Below are positions 1-11,339 of a DNA stretch of 64,000 nucleotides, one piece after another (positions within the stretch are counted from its first letter, which is position 1; each line of letters begins with the position of its first letter). Source of the stretch: Poa pratensis (Eukaryota > Streptophyta > Magnoliopsida > Poales > Poaceae); the NCBI GenBank assembly GCA_947311845.1, contig CAMZMU010000027.1:24560461-24624460 (forward strand). The letters run 5' to 3'. The notes beneath the pieces are model-generated. The model saw only the letters and a program-made list of their open reading frames with translations, was not told the origin of the DNA and searched no databases. The translations under genes and the position numbers were made by a program.

Positions 1-41
1 TGCATGTGCGATATTGACTCATTTGTTGTTTCTGTGTGCAG

Positions 42-1586
42 GGACACAAAATGTATGAGTCGACGCCCCCTCTGCCTGAGAACGGCCCAGTGCCGGACAA
101 CGAGCCACTCGAGGCGGGCTCTGATGATGAAATGGCCTCACTCGCCACCGCACACACGCCAGAAACCGATGAGGGCGATGCTGAGGTGCAGGCAAGCAGA
201 AGCGGGCACGCGAGGAGGAAGACACCGCTGATTCAGAGGAAAAGGAGGGGAACGAGACGGAGTCGACAATGGCGCCACTCGACATCCCTCCCATTCGCTC
301 GCTTCCTCCACGACCCCCGAAGAAATCGCGCCCCAGCATGGGTATGCTTGCACCGATCGATTGTGCGACCTCACTGAAGAGTAAGTATTATGTGCATATG
401 CTTTGTCACTTTATGAACAATGCTACTTTGTATACTTATAATGTGTGATACAGTGTTTCCTCGGATGAGGATATGCCTCCGCCACCTACGGCAGAAAAGA
501 GCAGCGCAGCATCCACTGCACGGACGCTGCCACCAGAGCAGCCGCCAACCCCTGCGACTCCGGCCGCCACAGCCACACCACCTGAGCCTGAGGCTGCGGC
601 TGACAAGGATGAGGCAGCAGCGACAGGCGTTCTTGCGTCGACTTCCTCCTTCTTGGATCATGTAAGTTTGTGCTTTTGTGTCATAGACCTGATAGATTGT
701 TCTGAACTTTCGCGTATTGCGTTGTAGCCATTTGTGAAGGAGCTACTGAATGCTGGCTCCAAGTATGTACACAAGGAGACGGAAGCCGCCACCCGCAGCA
801 GCAACTCGAAGCTGCGAAGAGTGCGTGTCTCTTTATGCTAGTAACACGTGTTGAAGTTGATTCTTCTTGCAGTCTGTTGACCATGTATGTTTGTTTTGCA
901 GAGGCCGCCGCTGATGCGGCAGAAAATTTGAACAACGCCACCCGTCGAGTGGCTGATCTGGAGAAGAGGCTGAAAGTAGCCGAGGTTAGAGAGGAGTCGG
1001 CAATTGGTCGACTTTCTGCCGCAGCACCACTTTAACTGGTAACGAATTTTTGCTGTGTTCCTTAGATGTTTGAGGTTTCTTGATATGGTGCTGATTATGT
1101 TGTCCACATGCTAGGCGTGATGGATGGCCCTACTGCTACTGGCAAGCAAAGCCTTGTCACCTCACTCGATGAAAGTGTGGCTGACTCAGAGGTTACCAGT
1201 AGCAGAGCAGGGGAGATGCTGACACAAGCGGCGAGTGCCTTGGGCGCCCTCCATGGCAGCTTCTTCCCTGGCGAAGAGCTTCCATCTTCCTTTGCAGAGC
1301 TGGTAGAGCTGTTCAAGCCTGATGGGACTGCCGTCGCGATTTCTGTCGCGAGCAAATGGTAAGTGGTGCTCAGACTACTTTTCTCATGTTGCTCGCGCAC
1401 GGAGTCGAGGCAGATTTTGACAAGGCGACGACCAAGTTCCCGCGGGGTTCTGACGGCAGAACCGTCGGGCTCGGCACTTGGATGGAAGCCGCCAAGAAGT
1501 ATGCCCAACAGCTTGTAACAACTGTTGAAGATAGGACGGCCCGGGTCCAGGCGAAGAAAGCTTCCTCCAAGAAGTCGACAACTTAG
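42..1586 (+). pseudogene. Antisense spliced gene A of the Tat element, partial at its 5' side
   Basis: The gene lies opposite to gag-pol and looks spliced. A 3' splice site (TGTGCAG) precedes base 42, so earlier exons lie outside the window. Donor/acceptor pairs are visible at about 381/453, 663/728 and just before 901. The encoded protein is acidic, then Pro/Ala-rich, with basic NLS-like patches (KQKRARE near 190-215; PPKKSRPS near 317-340). A coiled-coil stretch (exon at 901-1034) and a C-terminal part ending at 1586 follow. Frameshifts near 190 and 1355 indicate decay. Comparable antisense ORFs are known in Tat elements; their function is unknown. I infer the exon structure; no transcript is available. 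Confidence 0.55.
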
Positions 1587-1786
1587 CGAGTGATCCCTTT
1601 GTTGACTATGTCTAGGGATTTCGTCATTTTGCTTTTGCTATATGTAAATTATCAGACATCATATCTGTCCTTTATGAAATATGAACTTCAGTAATCGGGA
1701 GGCGCAGCCCCGAGCCTTTTGCTTGAGCTCTTCATGCTTCCTTATGCCCTTAATTATTCTGACTGTAGAGCCGAGCCTCTAAAACA

Positions 1787-2594
1787 TCAACTGGCCCTGT
1801 TGTGGGTGGTTCCTCGAAGTCTCGAAGTGTGAATGACCAGAAAATTATGGACTTCCTTCATCAAAAGCTTTCGAAGGTGAGCGATGAGCTGAAGGAGACA
1901 CAAGAGGCGTATGCTGAGTTGCAGTCGAGGCCATCCCCTGCTACAAAGCGAGAGACTTTTTTGCTTGAGGAGTTGGAGAGAGTAAATCTGCAACTCGAAT
2001 GTAAGCTATTTTTGGATCATCGAGATCTGTTCTTCGCGAGATGACTCGACTGGGCGATGATGAGCCCTTTGTTTTTGCGCAGGTGTTTGCTCTGACCCAA
2101 TAAAGGAGGAGGCACGGATACAGGATCGACTCGACGGTCATGCGAGTAGTACTGAGTACTCTGCCCACCCCTTTTGGCCAGACAGGGCGAGGAGCGCCAC
2201 TTTGGTAAGGCTTCTGGACCGGGTTTGGCGAACTGCCATTCGACTGGAGACTTGCAGGTTGGCTTTATTTCGAGTCCACGAAGTTTTGTTTCCTTTGAAT
2301 GAGCAACCACAAGCCTTGTTGCATTGCTGAAGAAATTTCGAAAAGGCAAGGCGATCAAGAAGTTTGTGCGCGAGCAACCGATTAGCGGGGCTAATGTTGC
2401 TCTTGCCTTTGTGCGATCGCACCTTCCGCATCTTGATTTTAAAAGGATTGCGATGGGACCCGCACCCATACCAGGTGGCGGTCCTGTGCCAATGGACACT
2501 ACCAAGAGACACGGTGGATGCATTGGTCTTAATCCATCGTGTGCTGAAGGAGGAGGAAAAGTGGACCGAGCCCAAGGAAGAACCTGTTGAATAG
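1787..2594 (+). pseudogene. Antisense gene B of the Tat element (coiled-coil protein, frameshifted)
   Basis: This second coding stretch follows gene A on the same strand. Exon 1 (to about 2000) encodes a heptad-rich helix containing KLSKVSDELKETQEAYAELQ. A donor at 2001 and an acceptor ending at 2082 lead to a second exon starting in frame. After a frameshift near 2310-2330 the frame continues with GANVALAFVRSHLPHLDF. A further shift near 2500 leads to a Glu/Lys-rich C-terminus and a stop at 2594. It may be the distal part of gene A or a separate gene. I cannot name its domain. Confidence 0.5.
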
Positions 2595-2654
2595 GTTATG
2601 TGTGTGGGGGGTGACCCCAGAGTGTAAAACGCAACATTGTGAGTATCTATGAAC

Positions 2655-3080
2655 TAAGGATTCGTATCTCCGCAGCCCCGAGCCTGTTGAGTGGGGTATG
2701 AAGTTACTTGTTGTAAAATTATGACTATCCAGCCCCGTGCATTCGAGTGAGGTTGATAGAAATACTTTAGAGTACAAAACATAAACTGCACAGCCCCCGA
2801 GTATTCATGTAAGGCTGTGAATTTTTGCAACACTTGAAGCTTCAACTTATGCTTTTAAGCTCAACTCCAAATAATTGAGTGGGGTTGAGCAACTTGTTTG
2901 TTGATGTATGATTTTATGACCCAGCCCCCGTGTATTCGAGTGCGGCTGGGGTATTATGTTGTGAAGGAGCGGAAGCTCATGCTTTTGAGATAGCGCAGCC
3001 CCGAGTATCGAGTGAGGTATTATGTTGAAGCGGAACTCATGCTTTTGAGATAGCGCAGCCCCCGAGTATTCGGGTGAGCC
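2655..3080 (-). repeat. Interspersed purine-tract motif repeats in the Tat 3' spacer
   Basis: On the plus strand, variants of CAGCCCCGAGTATTCGAGTG recur at about 2673, 2732, 2793, 2927, 2996 and 3057, with an isolated copy near 1704. Spacing is irregular (about 60-130 bp) and two neighbouring units (around 2955-3060) share about 50 bp. On the element's sense strand each contains a G-rich CGGGGGCTG core resembling a polypurine tract, so these may be duplicated PPT-like sequences. The stretch has no coding potential. Confidence 0.6.
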
Positions 3081-3371
3081 TAATTTTGTGAGAACAAGTT
3101 ATGCGAGTAGTAAACAGGAAGGAATATGAGGAATCATCGATTATATTCCATTTTTGAATGTTAAGCTGCAGGCCGCCTCATTAAAAACCTTCCAGTCCCC
3201 TTAGGTACCCTGGTAAGGAAAAGAGCGCGTCTGAAACCTGCAGCCATCCGACATATGTGCCTATTACATTATGCGACTGAGCAATCTAAGCATAGAAACG
3301 GCGCAGCTGCGCAACGTTCCAAGGATTATGTGAGAGTTCGCCTGTCTTCGCGTGCTTCAGTCTGTATGCTC

Positions 3372-4410
3372 CACCCCAATGACCTCGGTGATGATGAAGG
3401 TCCCTTCCCATGGCGAAGCAGTTTGTGCACCTTCTTTTGCTTCAGTCGAAGTACCAGTCGCCAACCTCGAAGGACCTGGTACGCAGTCGACGGCTGTGAT
3501 AGTTGCGTAGATCTTGCTGGTAGACAGCTGTGCGTGCTAGCGCCGTGTTGCGTGCTTCTTCGAGCAAGTCGACTGCATCTTCGAGTGCTTCATCTGCATC
3601 TTCTTCGTTGTATGCTTCGACTCTTGGTGCATTGAACCTTACGTCTGATGGCAGGATTGCCTCTGCGCCGTAGACCATGAAGAATGGGGTAAATTGTGTT
3701 GAGCATTGGGAGTTGTGCGTAAGCTCCATAGCACAGATGGAAGTTCTTCGACCCAAGCACCCGCTGCTCTTTTGAGTGGGACCAGGAGGCGTTTCTTGAT
3801 TCCACTCGTCACAAGCCATTGGCTTTTCGACTTGGCCATTTTGCGGGTGTGCCACAGATGCATAGTTGAGCGTGATATCTTGCTCTTTGCAGAAAGTTCG
3901 AATCTTCAGCCGTGAAGTTTGTACCGTTGTCAGTGATGATGCTACTTGGCACACCAAAGCGGTATATGATGGATTTTATGAAATTGACTGCTGTAGTGGC
4001 AGTCGAACTTGTGATAGGGACTGCTTCAATCCACTTGGTGAACTTGTCGACCGCCACCAGAAGGTGAGTATGCCCTCCATGGGAGGATTTTTTGAGTGGC
4101 CCAACCATATCGAGCCCCCACTGGGCGAAGGGCCAGGCCAATGGTATTGTCTTCAACGCCGATGCGGGTGCGTGCGGCTTTGTGGCGAATTTTTGACAGC
4201 CGATGCACCTTTTGACTATGTCCTCCGCGTCTTTGAGTGCTGTGGGCCAGTAGAAGCCTGCGCGAAAGGCTTTGGCTACGAGTGATCGACTGCTGGCGTG
4301 ATGCCCGCAAGTACCTGCATGAATATCACGAAGGATGGCTTGGCCATCTTCAAATGCTATGCAACGTTGGAACATACCTGATATGCTGCGTTTGTAAGTT
4401 CACCGTTGAT
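3372..4410 (-). pseudogene. Integrase domain of the Tat element
   Basis: Integrase inserts element cDNA into the host chromosome. The N-terminal HHCC zinc-binding region is visible (HAGTCGHH followed by CIGCQKF). The catalytic core has its first Asp in GLDMVGPL and its second in ITDNGTNF. The third acidic residue follows a frameshift, in HPQNGQVE. The GAEAILPSDVRF region and a C-terminal stretch follow. The reading frame is broken near 3850-3950 and again near 3440. Translation would end near 3372. Function is lost. Confidence 0.85.
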
Positions 4411-4454
4411 GACAGTGTATGCTTTAGATCGTCGAGTGACGCGTCTTGACTCTG

Positions 4455-5060
4455 TTATGTCTTCGGTACCTCGCCGCGGAGTATGTATGCGAGGAAAGGT
4501 TGAGTCCAAGTTGGCTCGATGAGGAGTACCTCGACTGGTGGGTCCTCTGTGCTAGGTGCTTTGCTCTTGGCTGGTGCGGCTGATGTAGGAGTTGCTCGCT
4601 TCTTTTTGATGGATCTGTGCTCGATGCGCTCGAAGAAGACACCAGGTGGCACTGGTGCTTTGGTCGCACCAATGTTGGCTAACTTATCTGCTTCTTCATT
4701 GCTCTCACGCCCTATGTGCCGCAACTCGCAGCCTTCGAAGCTGCCCTCCATGATTTGTACAGGTCACGGTAGGCGATCATGTTATCTGCGATTGCATCGC
4801 AGGCCTTCATTGTTTGCTGCCCACAAGATTCGAGTCACCGTAGATCATCAGTCGAGTGCACCCGAGGGCTTTGGCCATCCTCATGCCATGGATCAGAGCC
4901 TCATATTCTGCTTCGTTATTGGATGGGAACTCGAACCCATTTGTAGGATGTAGCGGAGCTTGTCGCCTTTTGGTGATATGAGGATACACCTGCGCCTGCG
5001 CCTTCGTTTTTCTTTGAGCCGTCGAAGTACATAGTCCATGAGTTGGACACATCTGGCGCT
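4455..5060 (-). pseudogene. Second RNase H domain (Tat-type) of the pol polyprotein
   Basis: A second RNase H lies between the RT-associated RNase H and integrase. Visible motifs are NNEAEYEALIHGMRMAKAL (catalytic Glu), IYGDSNLV (catalytic Asp), and further on HIGRESNEEADKLANIG, carrying the final conserved acidic residue. Such a duplicated RNase H is reported for Tat elements. The frame is interrupted at about 4800-4890. A Lys/Pro-rich linker follows toward integrase. Confidence 0.72.
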
Positions 5061-5089
5061 CCTGGAGCTGAGCTTCGATCCACTCGGTG

Positions 5090-5560
5090 TGGAAGTCAGG
5101 TAAAACTTGTGCTTTGATGGCCTTCGGGTAATCATACTTGATGTCTCTTGGTGCTAGCTCGATGAGCCATTTTGCTACTCGCCCAGTTGCGTTGGGGTTT
5201 GTGAGGATGTCCCCGATCCCTGAGGTGCTGATTACAGTGATCGGGTGCTCGGAGAAGTAATGCGTCAGCTTCCTTGAGGACATGAACACGGCGTAGGCCA
5301 GCTTTGATAGTGCGGGTACCGCTGCTTTGATGTGGAGAGCACTTCACTCAAGTAATAGACTGGACGTTGTATGCTTTGGGCGTGTCCCTCCTCCCTTCGT
5401 TCGACTACCAGTACGGTGCTTACCACCCTGTTAGTTGCAGAGACATATAGGTACAGTGGCTCGCGTTCCCTTGGTGCGACGAGGATTGGAGGGCTTGTGA
5501 GGACTCGCTTGAGGTCCGTAAGGCTGCTTCGGCTTCTGGCGTCCACTCGAATTTATCTGC
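5090..5560 (-). pseudogene. RT-associated RNase H domain of the Tat element
   Basis: This is the classical Gypsy RNase H directly after RT, which would degrade RNA in the RNA:DNA hybrid. Recognisable pieces are the LYLYVSATNRVVSTVLV start, PVYYLSEVLSTSKQRYPHYQ, then after frameshifts HYFSEHPITVISTSGIGDIL and GRVAKWLIELAPRDIKYDY. At least two frameshifts lie between 5265 and 5300. Confidence 0.78.
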
Positions 5561-5569
5561 TTTCTTCAT

Positions 5570-6400
5570 CAGTCGATAGAACGGGAGTGCTTTTTCGCCT
5601 AGCTTGCTGATGAATCGACTGAGCTGCCACTCGACCCGCTAACTTTTGCACGTCATGGAGCTTTGAAGGCCTTTGCATCGTCAAGATGGCCTGTATTTTC
5701 TCCGGGTCCCCTCGATTCCTCGAGCTGAGACTAGATACCCGAGGAGTTGCCCGGCTGGCACGCCGAACGTGCACTTCTTCGGGTTGAGCTTGATGTGGAA
5801 GCGTTTGAGGTTTGCGAATCTCTCGCAAGTCATCGAGTAGTGTGTTTTCTCTCTGTGGTGATGACGATGTCATCTACATAGACCTGGACGTTTCGCCCAA
5901 TTTGCTTCTTGAGGCAATCTTGCATCATGCGCTGGTAGGTTGCGCCTGCGTTCTTGAGCCCGAAAGGCATTGTGGTGTAGCAGTAGACCCCGAGTGGGGT
6001 TATGAACGCCGTTTTCTCTTCATCCTCTTCCTTCATCCTTATCTGGTGGTAACCCGAGTAAGCATCCAGGAAGGACAAGCGAGCGCACCCGGCGGTGGAG
6101 TCGACGATCTGGTCGATTCGAGGTAGTGGAAAGTGATCCTTTGGACAACACTTATTGAGTGCTGTAAAATCTACGCACATCCGAAGGATATCTGTGTGCT
6201 TCTTCTCTACGAGTACGGGGTTGGCCACCCATTGTGATTTCTTGATTCTCTGATGAAACCTGCTGCGAGTAGCCTGTCGACTTCGGCTTCGACTGCGTTC
6301 TTTTTGGGCCGGATATGCGGCGCATTGTTTGCTTGACTGGTTTAGCATCTGGAAATAATTGGAGAGAGTGCTCGGCGAATTCCCTGGGAATACCTGGCAT
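5570..6400 (-). pseudogene. Reverse transcriptase domain of the Tat element
   Basis: The long minus-strand frame at 5830-6642 carries the canonical RT blocks: WVANPVLVEKK, RMCVDFTALNKCCPKDHFPL, DAYSGYHQIRM, MPFGLKNAGATYQRMM and the catalytic VYVDDIVI. The upstream part (MPGIPREFAEHSLQLFPDA) is in another frame, as is the thumb region below 5830. One or more frameshifts therefore separate the catalytic core from its flanks. Confidence 0.9.
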
Positions 6401-6639
6401 GTCGGCTGGACACCATGCAAATATATCCCAGTTCTCACGGAGGAATTCGACGAGCGCGCTTTCCTATGCGATAGGCAGACTCGACGAGACATTGACTGTC
6501 TTGGTCGGGTCAGTCGGGTGCACCTGATGCGATCTTGTGTCATTGGTGGCATTGAATGCTCTGTCGACTGCCACCTTTTTGTGCTGGCATAAGTGTTCGA
6601 TCGTTGGAGACCGCTAGATCGCGAGTGTTGCTTCCATGC

Positions 6640-7130
6640 CAAACATCTCAGAGATTTTGCTAATTCTCGGTCGCAAGAGTCAGACTTTTGGAAGTTCCCT
6701 TGACTGTGATTACTCCTTTTGGTCCAGGCATCTTTAGCTGGAGGTATGCGTAGTGTGGCACCGCCATGAATCGAGCGAACGTCGGGCGTCCAAGTATAGC
6801 ATGGTATTGTGACTTCCAGTCGACAACTTCGAACTCAATCGATCTGTCCTGAAGTGGTTCTTGTCCCCGAACGTTACGTCGAGTTGTATGGTGCCTTCTG
6901 GGCTTATTGCTTTCCTGGGACGATACCGTGAAAGGTATTTGAAGATCTTGGCAGGTTTTCGACTGACCTGTTCATTTTGCGGAGCGTATCTGCGAAGATG
7001 ATGTTTATGCCGCTGCCACCATCCATGAATACCTTGGACATGGCGTAGCCTCCAATTTGTGCGTCGAGTACCAGAGCAGAGTGCCCTGGACGAACCCGAT
7101 GGAGGGTGGTCCTCTCTGCTGAAGCTTATT
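6640..7130 (-). pseudogene. Aspartic protease region of the Tat element
   Basis: On the minus strand, around 6984-7028, a protease-like catalytic segment reads MDGGSGINIIFADTLRKMN, matching the D-G-G-S-x-x-N pattern of Tat-type retroviral-like proteases. The rest of the domain is spread over several short frames, so the region is badly frameshifted. It lies between gag and RT as expected. Confidence 0.6.
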
Positions 7131-7153
7131 GCGTTTCAGAACCCTTCAAGAAT

Positions 7154-9990
7154 TCAGTTACAGCAGGAGGTGACATGACCGCCATGTTTACTTGTCGAGT
7201 GCGAAGTTTTTGCTCCCTGTTGGAAGGGCGACCTTTCTGTATCATGTACATCTGCCCTTGGGGCGGAGGGTACTGTGGTTCGTCCACCCGAGGTACGGTG
7301 TATGGCACCCGCGAGATTTCCGCCTGCGCAGGCTGTGGTGGTGGAGGTGGTGCCATCAGAACAGGCACATTGTTTGGCTGAGGCACGGGTGCAGGTGCGT
7401 GTGGCTGCTGCCTTTCTGAGATTTACGTAATCAGTCGCCATTTGGTCGAACTCCCTGCAGTTTCTCATCGAGTGATTGGAGCGCAGTTTTCCGTCGTCCC
7501 CCTTGTACAGGTGGAATCTGCAATCAGCATCCATCTTTTCTTCGAATGATCGCTCGATTGTGCCCGGATCGTGACTTGCGCCAGTCCTTTCCTCTTGTAG
7601 CTATCACTGCGTTGGCCGCGGTCTCGACTGTCCCGGCGATCATCTCGACTGTCCCGTCGATCATCTCGACTGTCCGTCGATCTTCTGACCGTCGGTCGCT
7701 TCTGTCTTGGTCATTGCGGGGTGTGGAGAACCCAGCCGCCATGAATTCGGGTCTGTCGTCGTCGTAGTGACGTTTTGAACGTTTGCGCCTTCGGTCGTCT
7801 CTGTACGAGTCTCTGCGGCTTCGACTGCCGCTTTCATGATTGTCACGGGGTGAGGACCCGCGTGTGGTGCGCGCCATGTCTTCTCCGTCTGCCCACTCAG
7901 TCGCGATCAAGAGGTTAGCCACAGAGGTTGGCTTTTTGCGACCAAGTGCTTCTTTGAAGTCCGCCTGGCGAGTCCCATGAAAGCATCCATGGCCATATCT
8001 TCTGAAATTACTCCGACTGAGTTGCGTATCTCAGTCCATCGTCTGATGTATGACCTCAACGTTTCGTCTGACGTTGAACGCAGGCTCGCAGCTCCTCGAA
8101 CGTTTTTGGGCGCTCACATAGAGGCTCGAAGTTTTTGATGAAGTCCGTGCGGAAGTGATCCCACGAGTCGTATGTTGATGGAGGTAGGGCCTTGAGCCAG
8201 TCGCGGGCTGTGCCTTCGAGCATGAGTCGTATGTATTGCATGGCTGTGGTGTTTGTGCCTCGCTGGCACGCGACAGCCAGCCTGTAGTCTTCCAGCCACC
8301 CGAAGGTTCCTGTCGACCCGTGTACTTGGGCTGTTCAGATGTGAGTTTGAACCCTTTGGGCATCCGTGTCTCGCGGACGCGTCGAGTGAAGCACAGAGCT
8401 CCATGTGGCTCAGGCTCTCGATCAGAGTATGAGTCGCTACTGTAAGATCTGCGTGATCTGCTCCTGGACCTGCGCCTACGCGAGCCGCTTCTTTCCTTCG
8501 AGTGGTGGCGGACCACTGTGATTATGCTCTTCCGACGCGTCACTAGGGCACGGTCTCGACTCCCACCTGGAGTTCTTGGAATTTGGCGTATGGCCTTCGC
8601 CGCTAAGGCGAGTGATTTGATCTGTTGGCGATGCAGTTTTGCATTGGGGTCATCAGCTGGAGGCTTGATTGCCTCTAGGTATGCTGCAGCGGTGAAGAGG
8701 GCACCCGCAGCTGTTTTGGGTACTGGCACTCCCTCTTCGTCGTATGTCATGAAAGAGTTGCCTAAGTTGCGGGTGAGTGCCGCCCTTTCGTCTGGCGAGA
8801 GGTGTGACAACCTTGATCTGGGTCTTGTGTCTGCTCGCCCGGTGGAGCTCAGGGAGAGCTGTCTTCTTCGCGCACTCGACAAGCTAGCTTGCTTTTTGCG
8901 TTCTTCGAGTGTTGCTCTGACCTGCCAGTCGAAGTGATTCCTGCCAGTTGAAGTACTGGAAGGTCAACATCTCCTCTTGTGTTGCGTCTGCTGGCATCAT
9001 TGTGCACTCCTTGATGACTTTATCTGCTTTTGCTGCCATCTCAGCAGTGATTGTGAGAGTTGTGACTCCGTCCGGCATAGTAACTGTGCACGGGAATTCT
9101 GTAGGCCTGCGGCTGGCCGCAGCATCTGATGATTCTGCGGCGATGGCGACGTAGACCTGCTGGGGTATCACCCGAGGGTATGTATGTGTTCTTCGAGTCC
9201 CGTCATGGACTCGACATCGTCATCAAGGCTCATGTCGGAGTCGATATGCCCGTCGAGTGGTCCGTCTGGACGGATCTCGCTGTCGATGCCTTCATCGCCT
9301 ATGCTCATCTCGGCGTCGACGAAGTTGTTATGAATCTCGAAGTCGAGGTTGTTGTTGTTGGTGCAGATCTCGGAGTCGACGTGGTTGTCGATATGAGTTT
9401 CGGTTCGTCGAAGTCGCTGAAGGAGATCCCGCAGTCGAAACTATCCTCGAGTGAGAGATCGAGCTCGGGATCGTTTGTGCGGTATGCTGATTCGGCCTCC
9501 TCGCCCTGAGTTCTTCGATGAGCTCGTGCATCTCTCGTGTGGACATGGTTGTTGCAGACGAGCAAGCTTGGAGGATCGACGATGGTATGGACGCAGTTGA
9601 GGGATCCGCAGTCGAAGGAGCCGCAACCGATGGAGCCTCGGGTGCGGAAGTCGCGAGTTGGCGTGGATCCGTCAAGTCCTGCACACCAAGCTTGTTGACG
9701 AAAAAATTGAACGAACCAACGGTTAAACCCAAACCTGACTCGAGATCGGAGAAGGCCTCCTGGAATCCTGGCGAGTGTGGCTCGAAATCCATCAGAGGAT
9801 CCGATGCGCTTTTTGCGGGTGAAGCTGGCGTGTTGCCGTTTGTCGAGTGAGCCGGCGAGTTGCCGTGTGCCGCCTGAGTCGGCGAGTTCTGGTTTGTTGA
9901 TGCAGCCGGCGAGTTGCCGTTTGTAGATCCGATCGGCGAGTCGCCGTTTTCCGATGGAACCGAAGAAACCGTGAGTCCAGCACTATTCTT
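7154..9990 (-). pseudogene. gag region of the Tat element
   Basis: The N-terminal part (9328-9990) is Asn/Ser/Pro-rich. A middle part follows (8884-9171, with FPCTVTMPDGVTTLTITAEM), then an Arg/Ser-rich stretch. The gag core has MPKGFKLTSEQPKYTG, MQYIRLMLEGTARDWLKALP and SWDHFRTDFIKNFE (8056-8350). The C-terminal part is very basic (7524-7922) and ends in a short region with CRFHLYKGDD...NCREFDQMA. Frame changes occur at about 8240-8280, 7930 and elsewhere, so no complete Gag can be made. Confidence 0.82.
9832..9960 (-). repeat. Minisatellite in gag encoding Asn-Ser-Pro repeats
   Basis: Units of about 27 bp, each with a GGCGAGTTGCCGTTTG-type core, repeat at least five times. In the gag frame they encode variants of STNGNSPAA. 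This low-complexity N-terminal extension lies just inside the 5' LTR. Confidence 0.7.
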
Positions 9991-10007
9991 TCCCACAGAC
10001 GGCGCCA
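9991..10007 (-). promoter_or_regulatory. Primer-binding site of the Tat element
   Basis: On the minus strand the sequence TGGCGCCGTCTGTGGGA starts two bases after the LTR end. This is the usual place and form of the tRNA primer site in this class of plant Gypsy elements. Confidence 0.75.
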
Positions 10008-10009
10008 AT

Positions 10010-10503
10010 TGACGAGGGTACACTCATCAAATCCCATGGTTAAGGACCTAGGGTTGAGATTATGGGGAGAGAACGTGGTAGTACTGGTAGTTTCGTCGGC
10101 TGACAAGCAGAGGCAAAGATTTACCCAGGTTCAGGCCCCTCGGGTGGAGGTAAAGACCCTACTTCCTGCTTGTCTGTTATTGATCGCGTGAGATTATGAG
10201 GTTACAAGGTGGCTCCGGCGAGATGACGATCTCGCTAGAGATTTGGTGGTTCGAGTATGGCTTGTCCCAGATCGGTGCCCCTCCCAGCCTTTAAATAGGC
10301 TGGGTCTCGGGAGTACGTAACCGACCTGGTTTACATATAAGGAAAGTATAAACCGACTATGCTATGTCTAATCTTGGAGGGTACTCCATCTTGTTGGGCC
10401 TCTTATCTTGGGCTTCGAGTTGGCTCTTCGCTTATTGGGCCTTTAGTCGTCACGTGCACCAGGTACCCCCACGGTAGGGTACCCGAGATGTATACCCTTG
10501 TCA
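10010..10503 (-). repeat. 5' LTR of the Tat element (494 bp)
   Basis: The LTR begins TGACAAGGGTATACATC on the minus strand and ends GTGTACCCTCGTCA, giving TG...CA termini within a short imperfect inverted repeat. A TATA-like TATTTAAAGG lies near 10290-10302 on the minus strand. The other LTR would lie left of the window, so boundaries rest on termini and the adjacent primer site. Confidence 0.78.
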
Positions 10504-10861
10504 GCTGCGGCCTTATGTTTCCGCGTAGGGGTAGCAACCTTCGAAACCTGAAAAAACAGATATGTACAGGCTTGGGGGTTAAAAAAGCACCCCAAAAAAA
10601 GCCTATACTGGTCTCACAAAAAAAGATATGGGATGTGAGACCTACCTCCCCTTTGCCCTTGACGGGCTCGGGATCCCCACCAGCTGCTGGATTTCCGCTA
10701 CCAGCCATACTCGGAAAACCTGTAGCATGAAAGTGAAAAAAAGAGTGATTCAAAGTGTCTGCAGCATCTTCATCCATTTTAAAAAACACATGAGGAAAAA
10801 AGATGGGCAACTGAATCAGCTGCTATTGGCAAAAAAAAACCTATCTCATATACATTTCCTG

Positions 10862-11110
10862 ATGGTCTGGACATCATCCCCCTAATGGTGTGGGCAACAT
10901 CTCCTGATAGTTTGGGCATCCTTCCCTGGATGGTATGGCAACATCCCTGATGATATGGGCAAAACCTACTACATGTGTGGGCAGCTCCTACTGGACGTCT
11001 GGGCAAGTACTACTGGACGACTAGGCAACTACTACTGGACGACTGGGCAAATCGAACTATCCGTCTGCACAACTCCTGCTACACGTCTGAACAACTCTCA
11101 TATGGTAACT
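10862..11110. repeat. Degenerate minisatellite, ~22-30 bp unit
   Basis: About nine diverged units share a core like CTACTGGACGACTGGGCAAC or CTGATGGTTTGGGCATC. The right-hand units are the most similar to each other (10985-11050). Unit length drifts and the core erodes at both ends. Confidence 0.55.
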
Positions 11111-11339
11111 CACTAACTAGCCATGCAACTAGCAGATATCAAAACACCCTGCGAACGAAGAATACAGACTTCATAGATACATCTCCTCCATCCCTGACAA
11201 CCCTAGATCTACCGAGAAACAGAGCACAAAACAATCATCCGCCTCAGTCACGGGAGCAACAAAATTGTATAGATCAGGGGCTCTAAAAATGGTGAAAGCT
11301 AACAGATCGAGAGCGCTCTAACTCCGACTACCGCGAAAG

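Larger units (their letters stand above)
1..10503 (-). mobile_element. Tat-lineage Ty3/Gypsy LTR retrotransposon, decayed, cut by the window start
   Basis: Reading the minus strand from 10503 downwards gives LTR, primer site, gag, protease, reverse transcriptase, RNase H, a second RNase H, integrase, a spacer, and then genes on the opposite strand. RT before integrase marks Ty3/Gypsy. The second RNase H and the antisense genes between integrase and the far LTR are known hallmarks of the Tat lineage (RIRE2, Grande, Retand relatives). The coding parts are split by many frameshifts, so the copy is inactive. The bases next to the LTR (10504-10508, GCTGC) are the presumed target duplication, but the partner lies outside the window. 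Confidence 0.88.

Noticed and set aside
2655..3080. CRISPR-like array
   Set aside because: Spacing and motif length are irregular, the host is a plant, and the stretch is the 3' spacer of a retrotransposon.
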